Positions 1 to 6,789 of a stretch of DNA of 14,243 nucleotides are shown piece after piece (within the stretch, counting starts at the first letter, position 1; the number at the start of each line of letters is the position of its first letter). The stretch covers positions 1 through 14,243 of the forward strand of contig JAFPCE010000281.1 in the NCBI GenBank assembly GCA_017390245.1, read 5' to 3'. The notes below the pieces were generated by a model, which saw only the letters and a list, made by a program, of their open reading frames with translations, was not told the origin of the DNA and ran no database searches. The position numbers were made by a program, and so were the translations under genes. This stretch comes from Selenomonadaceae bacterium (GTDB taxonomy: Bacteria > Bacillota > Negativicutes > Selenomonadales > Selenomonadaceae).

Positions 1-1337
1 ACAATGATACCATTGCTTGGCTGGAGGAATATCTGGCTAGCTGGAAGGGAGCACTTTTGATGGTGACCCATGACCGTTATTTCCTGGACAGGGTTACTGA
101 CGGCATCATGGAATTTGATAAAGGTAAAACCTACAGCTATCAGGGCAATTACTCAGAATTTCTCACCCAGAAGGCTGAGCGTATCGAAAGGGAAAATGCT
201 GCAGAAAGCAAAAGGCAGAATTTCTTAAGAAACGAGCTGGCCTGGATACAGCGGGGTGCACAGGCCCGCTCTACTAAGCAGAAGGCCCGCATCCAGCGCT
301 ATGAAGAGGTAAAAAAACAGAAGGTGGATTTAACCCGCAATCAGGTGGAAATTGGCCTGGCAGGCAGCCGCCTGGGGAGAAAAATCATTGAGCTGGAAAA
401 TGTATCCTATAGCTGGGAAAACCGCTGTTATGTGAAGGATTTGACCTACACTGTTCTCAGAAATGACCGCATTGGCATTTTAGGGGGCAATGGTACTGGC
501 AAATCCACACTTTTGAATATTATTGCCGGGCGGTTAGCTCCCAGCAGTGGTACAGTTGACATTGGCCAGACTGTTAAGATTGGCTTTTTTGCCCAGACAA
601 ATGTGGAAATGGATGGCCGTTTAAGAGCCAAGGAATATATCCAGGAAGCAGCCCATTATATTACCATGGCAGATGGCACTAAGCTTTCTGCTGGCCAGCT
701 CATGGAAAAATTCCTGTTTCCAAGTGAATTGCAGTATACAGAAATTGCCAGGCTTTCTGGTGGTGAAAAGCGCCGCTTATATCTGCTGAGAGTATTGATG
801 GAAGCACCTAACGTGCTGCTTTTAGATGAACCTACCAATGATCTGGATTTAGATACCATTGGCATCCTGGAGAATTTCATCAATGATTTTAAGGGTGCTA
901 TTATCTTTGTGTCCCATGACAGATTTTTCATTGACCGCATGGCCCAGAAGGTTTTTGCTATGGAAACAGATGGCACTGTTAACATCCAGACAGGCGGCTA
1001 CAGTGATTACAGGGCGATGAAGCTGGAACAGGAGGCTCAGGCTGTTACAGAGAAAAAGAGCCAGGAAAATAACAGCGAAGCCAGAAGGAAGTACCAGCAG
1101 GATAAGCCGAAGAAAAAGGGGTTAACCCAGTCAGAGCAGAGGGAATATGGTGAAATTGAAGCCGTTATTGCCAGCAAGGAGGGTGAGCTGAAAATGCTGC
1201 ACCTGCAAATGGCCCAGAATGCCACTGACTATGATATGCTGCGGGAATTAACGGAGCAGGAGCAAAGTGTGTCCCAGGAACTGGATAAGCTGATGGACAG
1301 GTGGGCTTATCTGGAGGAAAAGGCCCAGGAGGAGTAA
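1..1337 (+). CDS. uup: ABC-F family ATPase, Uup type (5' end outside window)
   Basis: The reading frame is open from the first bases (first full codon at nt 3, reading NDTIAWLEEYL), so the gene starts upstream; the TTG/ATG at 57-62 are internal. What remains is the end of the first ATPase domain (H-switch His at 69-71), the linker, the whole second ATPase domain and a C-terminal tail. Second-domain motifs: Walker A GGNGTGKS at 483-506, signature LSGGEKRR at 753-776, Walker B ending in Asp-Glu at 825-830, H-switch His at 915-917. The linker motif ELAWIQRGAQARSTKQKAR and the charged C-terminal coiled coil (about 1130-1330) are hallmarks of Uup rather than EttA or antibiotic-resistance ABC-F proteins. 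There are no membrane segments, so it is a soluble ATPase. Uup proteins are linked to ribosome function and suppression of transposon precise excision; the role here is inferred from family. The hexokinase gene follows after 40 nt with no convincing terminator, suggesting co-transcription. Confidence 0.93.
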   Translation, partial: NDTIAWLEEYLASWKGALLMVTHDRYFLDRVTDGIMEFDKGKTYSYQGNYSEFLTQKAERIERENAAESKRQNFLRNELAWIQRGAQARSTKQKARIQRYEEVKKQKVDLTRNQVEIGLAGSRLGRKIIELENVSYSWENRCYVKDLTYTVLRNDRIGILGGNGTGKSTLLNIIAGRLAPSSGTVDIGQTVKIGFFAQTNVEMDGRLRAKEYIQEAAHYITMADGTKLSAGQLMEKFLFPSELQYTEIARLSGGEKRRLYLLRVLMEAPNVLLLDEPTNDLDLDTIGILENFINDFKGAIIFVSHDRFFIDRMAQKVFAMETDGTVNIQTGGYSDYRAMKLEQEAQAVTEKKSQENNSEARRKYQQDKPKKKGLTQSEQREYGEIEAVIASKEGELKMLHLQMAQNATDYDMLRELTEQEQSVSQELDKLMDRWAYLEEKAQEE

Positions 1338-1377
1338 ATACAGCCTGCTGGCAGGTTTTAGCTAAAGGGGTAATTTT

Positions 1378-2667
1378 ATGCGGATAGATACAAATCTCTT
1401 AAAGGAAATTTTAGATGATTTACAGGTGGATGCTGATGAGCTGAAGGAGATTGCAGCAGCACTGCGCTGGGATTTAGAGCAGGGCTTAAAGGGGGCAGAG
1501 TATTCTTCATTAAAGATGCTGGATTCCTTTATGAACATGCCTGATGGCAGAGAGCAGGGCAAATATATCGCCCTGGATTTTGGCGGTACCAATGTGCGCA
1601 GCGAATTGATTGCCCTGGATGGCAAGGGTGGTTATGAAAGCTTAAAGCGCTGCAGCCGCTGCCTGGTGTCTGATAGCTATAACTACGTAACGGCCAAGAC
1701 TACAGCCCAGGAGCTTTTTGATTTTGTGGCAGATACCATTGCCCAGCTTTTAGCAGATGAGGACAAAAGTGAAAACTATTATTTAGGCCACACTTTTTCC
1801 TTCCCTAGCAGGCAGATTTACGCCAGTGATGCAGAGCTGATTGCCTGGACTAAGGAATTTGCTGTAACTGGTGTAGTGGGACAAAGGGTAAATACCCTCC
1901 TCAGTGCTGCTTTAGAGCGGAAGGGCCTCGGCTTTGTAAAGCCAGTGGCTATTATCAACGACACTGTAGCAGAGCTTTTGGCAGCAGGCTATCAGTATGA
2001 GGATGCCATGATAGGTGCTATTTATGCTACCGGCAGTAATTGCTGCTACATGGAAAAGGTGGCAGACTTTGGCAGGCCAGCAGGGATTATCAATCTGGAG
2101 TCTGGCGGCTTTAACAAGCTGGCCCCAAGCAAATGGGACGTTATTCTGGATGACAGCTCAGAGCTGCTAGGGCAGCAGCGCCTGGAAAAAATGGTTTCCG
2201 GGCGGTATCTGGGAGAGCTTTTCAGCATTCTGACCCAGAAGCTGTTGAATTTGCCCGAGCGGCCTCATTTAACAGCAGTTAATATGTCTGAATTATTGCA
2301 GGACAGTTCTGCCACTGTGCTGCAGGGGGCAAAGGCACTGCAGCCTCAGATAGGCACATTAATGCCAGGGGAGGCAGCATATCTGCGGGATGTGGCTAAG
2401 GCCATTACCATCCGCTCTGCCCGTCTCATGGCAGCTGTTTTTGCCGGCATTGCCTGGCATATTTTCAGCTTCCAGCCTGGCAAGGCTATGCATGCAGCTA
2501 TTGATGGTTCAGTTTATGAGTTGATGCCTTACGTGCAGGAAAATCTCAGCCGCGGCCTTTATGAGGTTTTAGGTGAAGAAGGTGCCCTGGTGACGCCTGT
2601 ATTTGTGAAAAGCGGTTCCAGCCTGGGGGCTGCCATTGCCGCTGCAGTTTGTCATAATGGCCAGTGA
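1378..2667 (+). CDS. Hexokinase, eukaryotic-type (actin-like ATPase fold)
   Basis: This is a 429-residue ATP-dependent hexose kinase, the cytoplasmic first step of glucose use (glucose to glucose-6-phosphate). It belongs to the hexokinase family proper, not to ROK or Glk glucokinases. Motifs: phosphate-1 loop DFGGTNVR at residues 67-74; sugar loop FSFPSR at 140-145 and WTK at 157-159; NDTV at 194-197 with the presumed catalytic base Asp195; ATGSNCCYME (about 217-226) matching GTGxNACYxE; Glu241 in NLESGG and the Glu of EKMVSG as glucose ligands; a late DGSVYEL adenosine-side motif; and GSSLGAAIAAA near the end. The length fits a single-domain hexokinase (about 430-460 residues). The ATG at 1378 has AAAGGGG 7-8 nt upstream. 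No promoter is visible in the 40-nt gap, so it is probably read through from the ABC-F gene. Departures from the usual motifs (SGGF where WGAF is typical) leave sugar preference uncertain. Confidence 0.9.
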   Translation: MRIDTNLLKEILDDLQVDADELKEIAAALRWDLEQGLKGAEYSSLKMLDSFMNMPDGREQGKYIALDFGGTNVRSELIALDGKGGYESLKRCSRCLVSDSYNYVTAKTTAQELFDFVADTIAQLLADEDKSENYYLGHTFSFPSRQIYASDAELIAWTKEFAVTGVVGQRVNTLLSAALERKGLGFVKPVAIINDTVAELLAAGYQYEDAMIGAIYATGSNCCYMEKVADFGRPAGIINLESGGFNKLAPSKWDVILDDSSELLGQQRLEKMVSGRYLGELFSILTQKLLNLPERPHLTAVNMSELLQDSSATVLQGAKALQPQIGTLMPGEAAYLRDVAKAITIRSARLMAAVFAGIAWHIFSFQPGKAMHAAIDGSVYELMPYVQENLSRGLYEVLGEEGALVTPVFVKSGSSLGAAIAAAVCHNGQ

Positions 2668-2672
2668 TTCTG

Positions 2673-2698
2673 TATTATTATAAATATAATTAATAATA
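2673..2698. repeat. AT-only inverted repeat upstream of the NDH-2 promoter
   Basis: The 8-bp arms TATTATTA (2673-2680) and TAATAATA (2691-2698) are perfect inverted repeats around a 10-nt AT-only loop. They lie about 45-70 nt upstream of the predicted transcription start of the NDH-2 gene, where an AT-rich UP element would sit. It could be an UP-like element or a regulator site, or simply chance in AT-rich DNA. Confidence 0.35.
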
Positions 2699-2706
2699 AA
2701 CAAGTC

Positions 2707-2735
2707 TTGATAAAATTTTGATTTATGGCTATAAT
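2707..2735 (+). promoter_or_regulatory. Sigma-70/SigA-type promoter of the NDH-2 gene
   Basis: A -35 box TTGATA (2707-2712) and a perfect -10 box TATAAT (2730-2735) are separated by exactly 17 nt. Predicted transcription start is near 2742, giving a leader of about 29 nt before the ATG at 2771. This is the closest match to a consensus promoter in the window and implies substantial constitutive expression. Confidence 0.8.
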
Positions 2736-2770
2736 CTTAGCTGAAAATAGAAGAATCAGGGGTGATAACA

Positions 2771-4033
2771 ATGAGTAAGAAACCACATATCGTCATTATT
2801 GGTGCAGGCTTTGGCGGCCTGGCAGCTGCTAAAAAATTAGCTGGCGAGAATGTTGACATCACTATTGTGGACAGGGTTAATTACCATCTGTTTCAGCCAT
2901 TACTGTACCAGCTTTCCACAGCGGTACTTTCTACAGATGATATCTCATATCCTATTCGTGCCATGTTCCGCGACAACAGGAATGTAGAGCTGTTTATGGC
3001 TAAGGTAACCCATATAGATGGTGCCCATAATACTGTACATACCAATCATGGTGATATAACCTATGATTATCTGGTGGTGGCAGCTGGTGCAAAAACCAAT
3101 TTCTTTGGCATGGAAAATGTCATGAAATATTCCTATGGCATGAAGACCATTCAGGAAGCACTGCACATCAGAAACCATACACTGCACATGTTTGAGCGTG
3201 CTAACAAGCAGCAGGATGATGAAGCAGAGCGCCGCCGCATGCTGACCTTTGTCTGTGTTGGCGGTGGTCCTACCGGCGTTGAGGAAGCTGGTGCTTTGGC
3301 TGAGCTGGTGGCTGTACAGCGCAAGGAGTATCCAAATCTGAACTTTGATGAAGTCAGCATTAAGCTCATTGAGGCTACAGATAAAATCCTGCCAATGATG
3401 CCGCCAAATCTGCGGCAGCATACCATTAACGTGCTGGAGTCCAAAGGCGTTGAGGTTATGATTAATACTCAGGTGGCTGACTGCAGCCAGGATGATTTAA
3501 CATTGAAGGATGGCACTGTGATTCCAACCCGCACCGTTATCTGGGCGGCTGGTGTCAGAGCCCATGATGTAGCTGCTACCATTGGCACTGAATGTGACAG
3601 GGCAGGCAGAATCAAGGTAGGGCCAACCTTGCAGGTACCTGGCTATCCAAATATTTTTGCTATTGGCGATAATGCCCACTTTGAGCAGGGAGGCAGACCA
3701 CTGGCTACAGTAGCACCAGTGGCTATTCAGCAGGCTAATCTGGCTGCTACCAATATCCGCCACCTGGTAAGAGGTGAAAGCCAGTTAGAGGATTTCGTAT
3801 ATCATGATCATGGCAGCATGGCTACCATTGGCCGCTGTCAGGCTGTGGTTAACTGGGGCTTTTTGAAAATCGGCGGCTTTTTTGCCTGGTGCATCTGGAT
3901 GTTCCTGCATCTGCTGAGACTGGAGGGCTTCCATGCAGACGTTACTGTAGGCACAAAGTGGATGTGGAATTTCCTGTCTGGCACACGTTTAGGCAGAATA
4001 ATTACAAATATTAACCTAGAAGATGAAGCGTAA
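2771..4033 (+). CDS. ndh: Type II NADH:quinone dehydrogenase (NDH-2)
   Basis: This 420-residue flavoprotein of the NDH-2 family transfers electrons from NADH through FAD to membrane quinone without pumping protons, and acts at the inner face of the cytoplasmic membrane. The N-terminal FAD-binding motif GAGFGG is at residues 11-16, the NADH-binding glycine motif VGGGPTGVE at 163-171, and the second FAD contact AIGDNAH near residue 300. HLFQPLLYQ near the N terminus is a classic NDH-2 signature. A hydrophobic/amphipathic stretch at about residues 361-387 is the expected membrane anchor. I chose the ATG at 2771 because AGGGGTGAT (2758-2766) precedes it; an in-frame GTG at 2762 lies inside that ribosome-binding site. 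It has its own promoter and terminator, so it is monocistronic. In an anaerobe it would feed menaquinone-linked reductases or remove oxygen; which one is not visible here. Confidence 0.93.
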   Translation: MSKKPHIVIIGAGFGGLAAAKKLAGENVDITIVDRVNYHLFQPLLYQLSTAVLSTDDISYPIRAMFRDNRNVELFMAKVTHIDGAHNTVHTNHGDITYDYLVVAAGAKTNFFGMENVMKYSYGMKTIQEALHIRNHTLHMFERANKQQDDEAERRRMLTFVCVGGGPTGVEEAGALAELVAVQRKEYPNLNFDEVSIKLIEATDKILPMMPPNLRQHTINVLESKGVEVMINTQVADCSQDDLTLKDGTVIPTRTVIWAAGVRAHDVAATIGTECDRAGRIKVGPTLQVPGYPNIFAIGDNAHFEQGGRPLATVAPVAIQQANLAATNIRHLVRGESQLEDFVYHDHGSMATIGRCQAVVNWGFLKIGGFFAWCIWMFLHLLRLEGFHADVTVGTKWMWNFLSGTRLGRIITNINLEDEA

Positions 4034-4046
4034 AAATGGTATTATT

Positions 4047-4074
4047 AAAGGTGCGTTATATGCGCACCTTTTTT
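4047..4074 (+). terminator. Intrinsic terminator after NDH-2
   Basis: A 9-bp perfect stem pairs AAAGGTGCG (4047-4055) with CGCACCTTT (4063-4071) around a 7-nt loop. The 3' arm runs into six T residues (4069-4074). It begins 14 nt after the NDH-2 stop codon. Confidence 0.88.
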
Positions 4075-4086
4075 GCGTGTGAAATT

Positions 4087-4095
4087 TGCTATGAT
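4087..4095 (+). promoter_or_regulatory. Extended -10 promoter element for the SGNH hydrolase gene
   Basis: TGcTATGAT is an extended -10 element (TG, one base, then a -10 hexamer), with no recognisable -35 because that position is occupied by the preceding terminator. A start about 7 nt downstream (near 4102) would fall inside the AGGAGAG ribosome-binding site of the TTG start at 4111. That would favour the later ATG at 4135. Confidence 0.5.
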
Positions 4096-4110
4096 ATAGG
4101 AGAGATTCTT

Positions 4111-5361
4111 TTGAAGCATACAGGAAAATTTTGGATGAAAGTGTTGCTGATGCTGGCTTTGTGCAGCTGCTTTTCTGCAGGCAGCATGGCTCTGGCAGAG
4201 GAAGCTCCAGTGCAGATGAAAAGTGTCCGCATCAGCTGGGAGCCTGTGCCAGGGGCTGTAAGCTACCAGCTGGCCATCATGAAAAATAATGAAAATCTGC
4301 CGGAAAATATTATTTCTGTTAAGAAAAAGATTTTCAGCACAGGCTATGAGCTGGATACTTCTGTTATGTATGCTGCCAGAAATTATTACTGGAAGGTATG
4401 CCCGCTTAATTATAAAGGGGAAATCATGGGCAGTTATTCTGAGCTGAAGCCATTAGTGCAGGGAGACATAAATCCTGCAGCACCTAAGCCTAACACCCAG
4501 TTTACAAAAATGTCCTATTCACCTTTATATCCGGTATTTTCCTGGATTCCCCACCAGGGCTGTAAGAGCTATGACATTCAGGTGTTCCGGGAGGACGCCC
4601 AGAATAAGGTTTATAAGCTGGTAAGGGAAATAGAATCTCCTGGTGAGATGTTTTACGAATATGCTGGCTATACCTGGCCAGGAAAGTACTACTGGCAGGT
4701 CAGAGGCAGGGATGCCAGTGGCAAGGTAAACAGTGAGTGGTCTGAGCCTAGCTTTTTTACAGTGGAAACTCCTGTCAAGGTGGCAGCCTTAGGTGACAGT
4801 ATCACTCACGGCGGCGGTGCTGTATGTACTCCTCCCAGCATGACCCTTTACAACTGGGAAACCTACTGCGATGTACCTGTGAAAAATCTGGGACGCAGCG
4901 GCGATACAGTGCAGACTATGCTGGACCGCTTTAATACTGATGTGCTGAGCTTTGAGCCAAAGATTCTGGTGGTTATGGGGGGAGTTAATAATTTCCGGGA
5001 AGGCGATACTGCCTGGAATATTGAGGTAGCTCTGGAGGAAATTAACAATAAGTGCAGCCGGGCTGGGATTATACCAGTTTTTGCTACAGCTACTCCTGTT
5101 AATCCAGTATTAATGAAAAGCACTATTGCAACGCCAGCAGCTAACTGGCAGCAGGAACAGCAGCTTTTAAATGACTGGATTATGCAGCAGCCATATCATG
5201 TGGATGTGGTGCAGGAGCTGACGGATGAAAATGGTTTCTTAAAGGCAGAGATGACTACAGATGGTCTCCATCCTGATATGCAGGGCAAGAAAATCATTGG
5301 TGAGAAAATCAGCGAATATCTTTTAAAGAGATTTCCTGCGCTGCAGCTGGAGAAAAAATAA
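4111..5361 (+). CDS. Secreted SGNH/GDSL hydrolase with fibronectin-III-like modules
   Basis: This exported esterase-like protein is 416 residues from the TTG at 4111. That start has AGGAGAG at 4098-4104 with 6-nt spacing. The ATG at 4135 (408 residues, AGGA at 4122-4125) is nearly as good; an ATG at 4036 lies before the terminator and is unlikely. A signal peptide ends in SMALA-EE. Two fibronectin-III-like beta modules follow (about residues 40-120 and 125-220; both contain an aromatic-rich YYWKV/YYWQV strand). The SGNH domain has Gly-Asp-Ser at 228-230 (nucleophile Ser230), Gly261 and/or Gly264 in block II, GGVNN at 290-294 (oxyanion Asn293) and the DxxH pair Asp384/His387. All catalytic blocks are present, so it should be active. 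The family removes acyl groups from carbohydrates and peptidoglycan; the FN3-like modules suggest surface or polysaccharide binding. The actual substrate is unknown. Confidence 0.85.
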   Translation: MKHTGKFWMKVLLMLALCSCFSAGSMALAEEAPVQMKSVRISWEPVPGAVSYQLAIMKNNENLPENIISVKKKIFSTGYELDTSVMYAARNYYWKVCPLNYKGEIMGSYSELKPLVQGDINPAAPKPNTQFTKMSYSPLYPVFSWIPHQGCKSYDIQVFREDAQNKVYKLVREIESPGEMFYEYAGYTWPGKYYWQVRGRDASGKVNSEWSEPSFFTVETPVKVAALGDSITHGGGAVCTPPSMTLYNWETYCDVPVKNLGRSGDTVQTMLDRFNTDVLSFEPKILVVMGGVNNFREGDTAWNIEVALEEINNKCSRAGIIPVFATATPVNPVLMKSTIATPAANWQQEQQLLNDWIMQQPYHVDVVQELTDENGFLKAEMTTDGLHPDMQGKKIIGEKISEYLLKRFPALQLEKK

Positions 5362-5372
5362 TATTGCGTAAC

Positions 5373-5399
5373 AAAAAATGCAGGCCTGGCCTGCATTTT
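5373..5399. terminator. Bidirectional intrinsic terminator between convergent genes
   Basis: A 10-bp perfect stem pairs AAAATGCAGG (5375-5384) with CCTGCATTTT (5390-5399) around the loop CCTGG. It is flanked by six A residues (5373-5378), giving a T6 tract on the minus strand, and by four T residues on the plus strand. It sits 11 nt past the SGNH gene stop and just beyond the minus-strand yigZ stop, so it can end transcription from both sides. Confidence 0.88.
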
Positions 5400-5409
5400 A
5401 GTTTGCTCT

Positions 5410-6045
5410 TTATTTAGTTACTGGCAATGCCAGATATTCTGGTTCATGAGGTGTCAGAACAGCTCTGGCGGCTGTAAGATTGGTAATCTCAGTGGTGACA
5501 GCTTCCAGCTGGTCTGGTTCAATTAAAAGCTGGACTGTTACCTTGTCAGTATAATCAGTGCCGTCAGTGCGGATTTCACTGGCCCGGAGCCAGTTTTCCA
5601 TAGTTCCCCACAAATCGTAGTCAAGTGCCACAGAAAGCCTTGCCATAGGCTTGATTTCTAGTATATCTGAAGCGTCAAGTCCAATTGAAGCAGTGTGGTT
5701 ATAGGCTCTGATGAGTCCACCTGCTCCCAGCTTGATACCGCCAAAATAGCGGGTTACCACTACTACGGCGTTGGTGAGGCCGTGCTGCTTGATGGCCTCT
5801 AAAATAGGGTTGCCAGCAGTGCCACCAGGTTCGCCGTCATCATTGGATTTCTGGATACCGCTGTCTTCCCCTAGTACCCAGGCAGAGCAGTTATGGCGGG
5901 CATCAAAATGCTTTTTTTTGATGGATGTTATGAAATCTCTGGCTTCAGCTTCACTTTCTACGTGGGCTGTATAGGCATGAAATTTTGATTTCTGTATTTC
6001 GTAATAGGCATAGCCATCTGCGGCTAAGGTTTTGTATGGTTGCAT
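5410..6045 (-). CDS. yigZ: YigZ family (IMPACT/UPF0029) protein
   Basis: This is a 211-residue soluble protein with the N-terminal UPF0029/IMPACT fold and a C-terminal ferredoxin-like DUF1949 domain. The diagnostic block DDGEPGGTAGNPIL lies at about residues 68-81, followed by VVVVTRYFGGIKLGAGGLIRAY; both are near-invariant in the family. The eukaryotic relative IMPACT modulates the GCN1/GCN2 translation stress pathway. The bacterial role is not established, so only family membership is claimed. Its ATG (6045-6043) follows the upstream gene's stop by a single base, and its ribosome-binding GGAG (6059-6056) lies inside that gene, pointing to translational coupling. Length and domain order are normal. 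Confidence 0.93.
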   Translation of the reverse strand: MQPYKTLAADGYAYYEIQKSKFHAYTAHVESEAEARDFITSIKKKHFDARHNCSAWVLGEDSGIQKSNDDGEPGGTAGNPILEAIKQHGLTNAVVVVTRYFGGIKLGAGGLIRAYNHTASIGLDASDILEIKPMARLSVALDYDLWGTMENWLRASEIRTDGTDYTDKVTVQLLIEPDQLEAVTTEITNLTAARAVLTPHEPEYLALPVTK

Positions 6046-6046
6046 G

Positions 6047-6703
6047 TTATGAATTCTCCGGTATGGTTAAATTGCTGCGCAGCATGTTGGTTTCATTGGC
6101 AGTAAACAGGGCATCGGGAGCATTTTGCAGCATGATTTTCTGCAGGCTGCGGCTGCGTTCCTCATGACTCAGCTTCGGATTATTTTCAGGACTGGAAGCT
6201 GCTTTAGTGGCCTTAATGGTAATGACCTGCTGGCTGGCATATTCCTGGGTTTTCTGCAAGATGGTGACAGCTAAGCCGTAATTGTTATCGTCCAGTCCAT
6301 TAGGTGAGGGCAGCTTGTCTAGTGCTGCTTTTTCCTTGAGAGCGTCCTGTTCCAGCTGGCCTAAACGCATATTCAGTGTATTGAGGCTGATATTATCATT
6401 ATGATAATCCTTTAACAGCTGCTGGTATTGCTGCCAGGTGTAGTCGATAACATCTAAATGCTTTTTATACTCAGTGTACCAGCCGGCAAATATCTGCTGC
6501 TGGCTGGTGATATGGGAGATGGCAGCTTCATCCAGGTGGACTGGCTGTGACTGCGGCACGTGGAAGGAATAGTAGCTGATGCCTAAAGTAATGCTCAGAG
6601 TGCCACAAAAGCCATAAAAAACTTTTTTATTTGGTAAATTGCGGTATAATACTAGCAGTAAAAGAATGCACAAAAGTGCAAAGCCAATTAATATTATAGC
6701 CAT
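6047..6703 (-). CDS. Membrane-anchored protein of unknown function
   Basis: I do not recognise this 218-residue protein. The first 47 residues form two hydrophobic helices (about 2-20 and 28-47) joined by a short basic turn (YRNLPNKK). By the positive-inside rule the turn is cytoplasmic and the remaining ~170 residues are outside the membrane. That domain is hydrophilic, rich in Gln, Asn and Leu, and probably helical, with no Cys and no catalytic motif I can see. The ATG at 6703-6701 has AAAGGA about 9-10 nt upstream on the minus strand, and an extended -10 lies further upstream. It is the first gene of a two-gene unit with yigZ (1-nt spacing). Base composition matches its neighbours. Alternatives are a secreted solute-binding or envelope stress protein; none is supported. 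Confidence 0.8.
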   Translation of the reverse strand: MAIILIGFALLCILLLLVLYRNLPNKKVFYGFCGTLSITLGISYYSFHVPQSQPVHLDEAAISHITSQQQIFAGWYTEYKKHLDVIDYTWQQYQQLLKDYHNDNISLNTLNMRLGQLEQDALKEKAALDKLPSPNGLDDNNYGLAVTILQKTQEYASQQVITIKATKAASSPENNPKLSHEERSRSLQKIMLQNAPDALFTANETNMLRSNLTIPENS

Positions 6704-6734
6704 AGTGTAGTTTCCTTTCTGTAAAGCTATGGTT

Positions 6735-6743
6735 ATTTTATCA
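6735..6743 (-). promoter_or_regulatory. Extended -10 element for the minus-strand pair
   Basis: Read on the minus strand this is TGaTAAAAT, an extended -10 (TG, one base, TAAAAT). Transcription would start near 6728, about 25 nt before the ATG at 6703 and upstream of the AAAGGA ribosome-binding site. No good -35 is visible. Confidence 0.5.
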
Positions 6744-6753
6744 TGTATTATTG

Positions 6754-6759
6754 TATAAA
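6754..6759 (+). promoter_or_regulatory. Candidate -10 box for the transporter unit
   Basis: TATAAA lies about 12 nt before the predicted start (near 6766), ahead of the GGAGG ribosome-binding site at 6773-6777. The -35 position (6731-6736, GGTTAT) is a poor match, so this is tentative. It lies within about 20 nt of the minus-strand -10, making this a compact divergent promoter region. Confidence 0.35.
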
Positions 6760-6789
6760 ACTAGAGAAAAATGGAGGCTGATAGCTGAT

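Noticed and set aside
1344..1359. Small hairpin CCTG-CTGG-CAGG followed by TTTT between the ABC-F and hexokinase genes
   Set aside because: The stem is only four pairs (five would leave a two-base loop) and the T tract is short, so it is unlikely to terminate; no promoter follows for the hexokinase.
4135..4175. Lipobox LALC in the SGNH hydrolase signal peptide
   Set aside because: The residue before Cys is Leu, where Gly, Ala or Ser is needed; the ALA-EE site fits ordinary cleavage.
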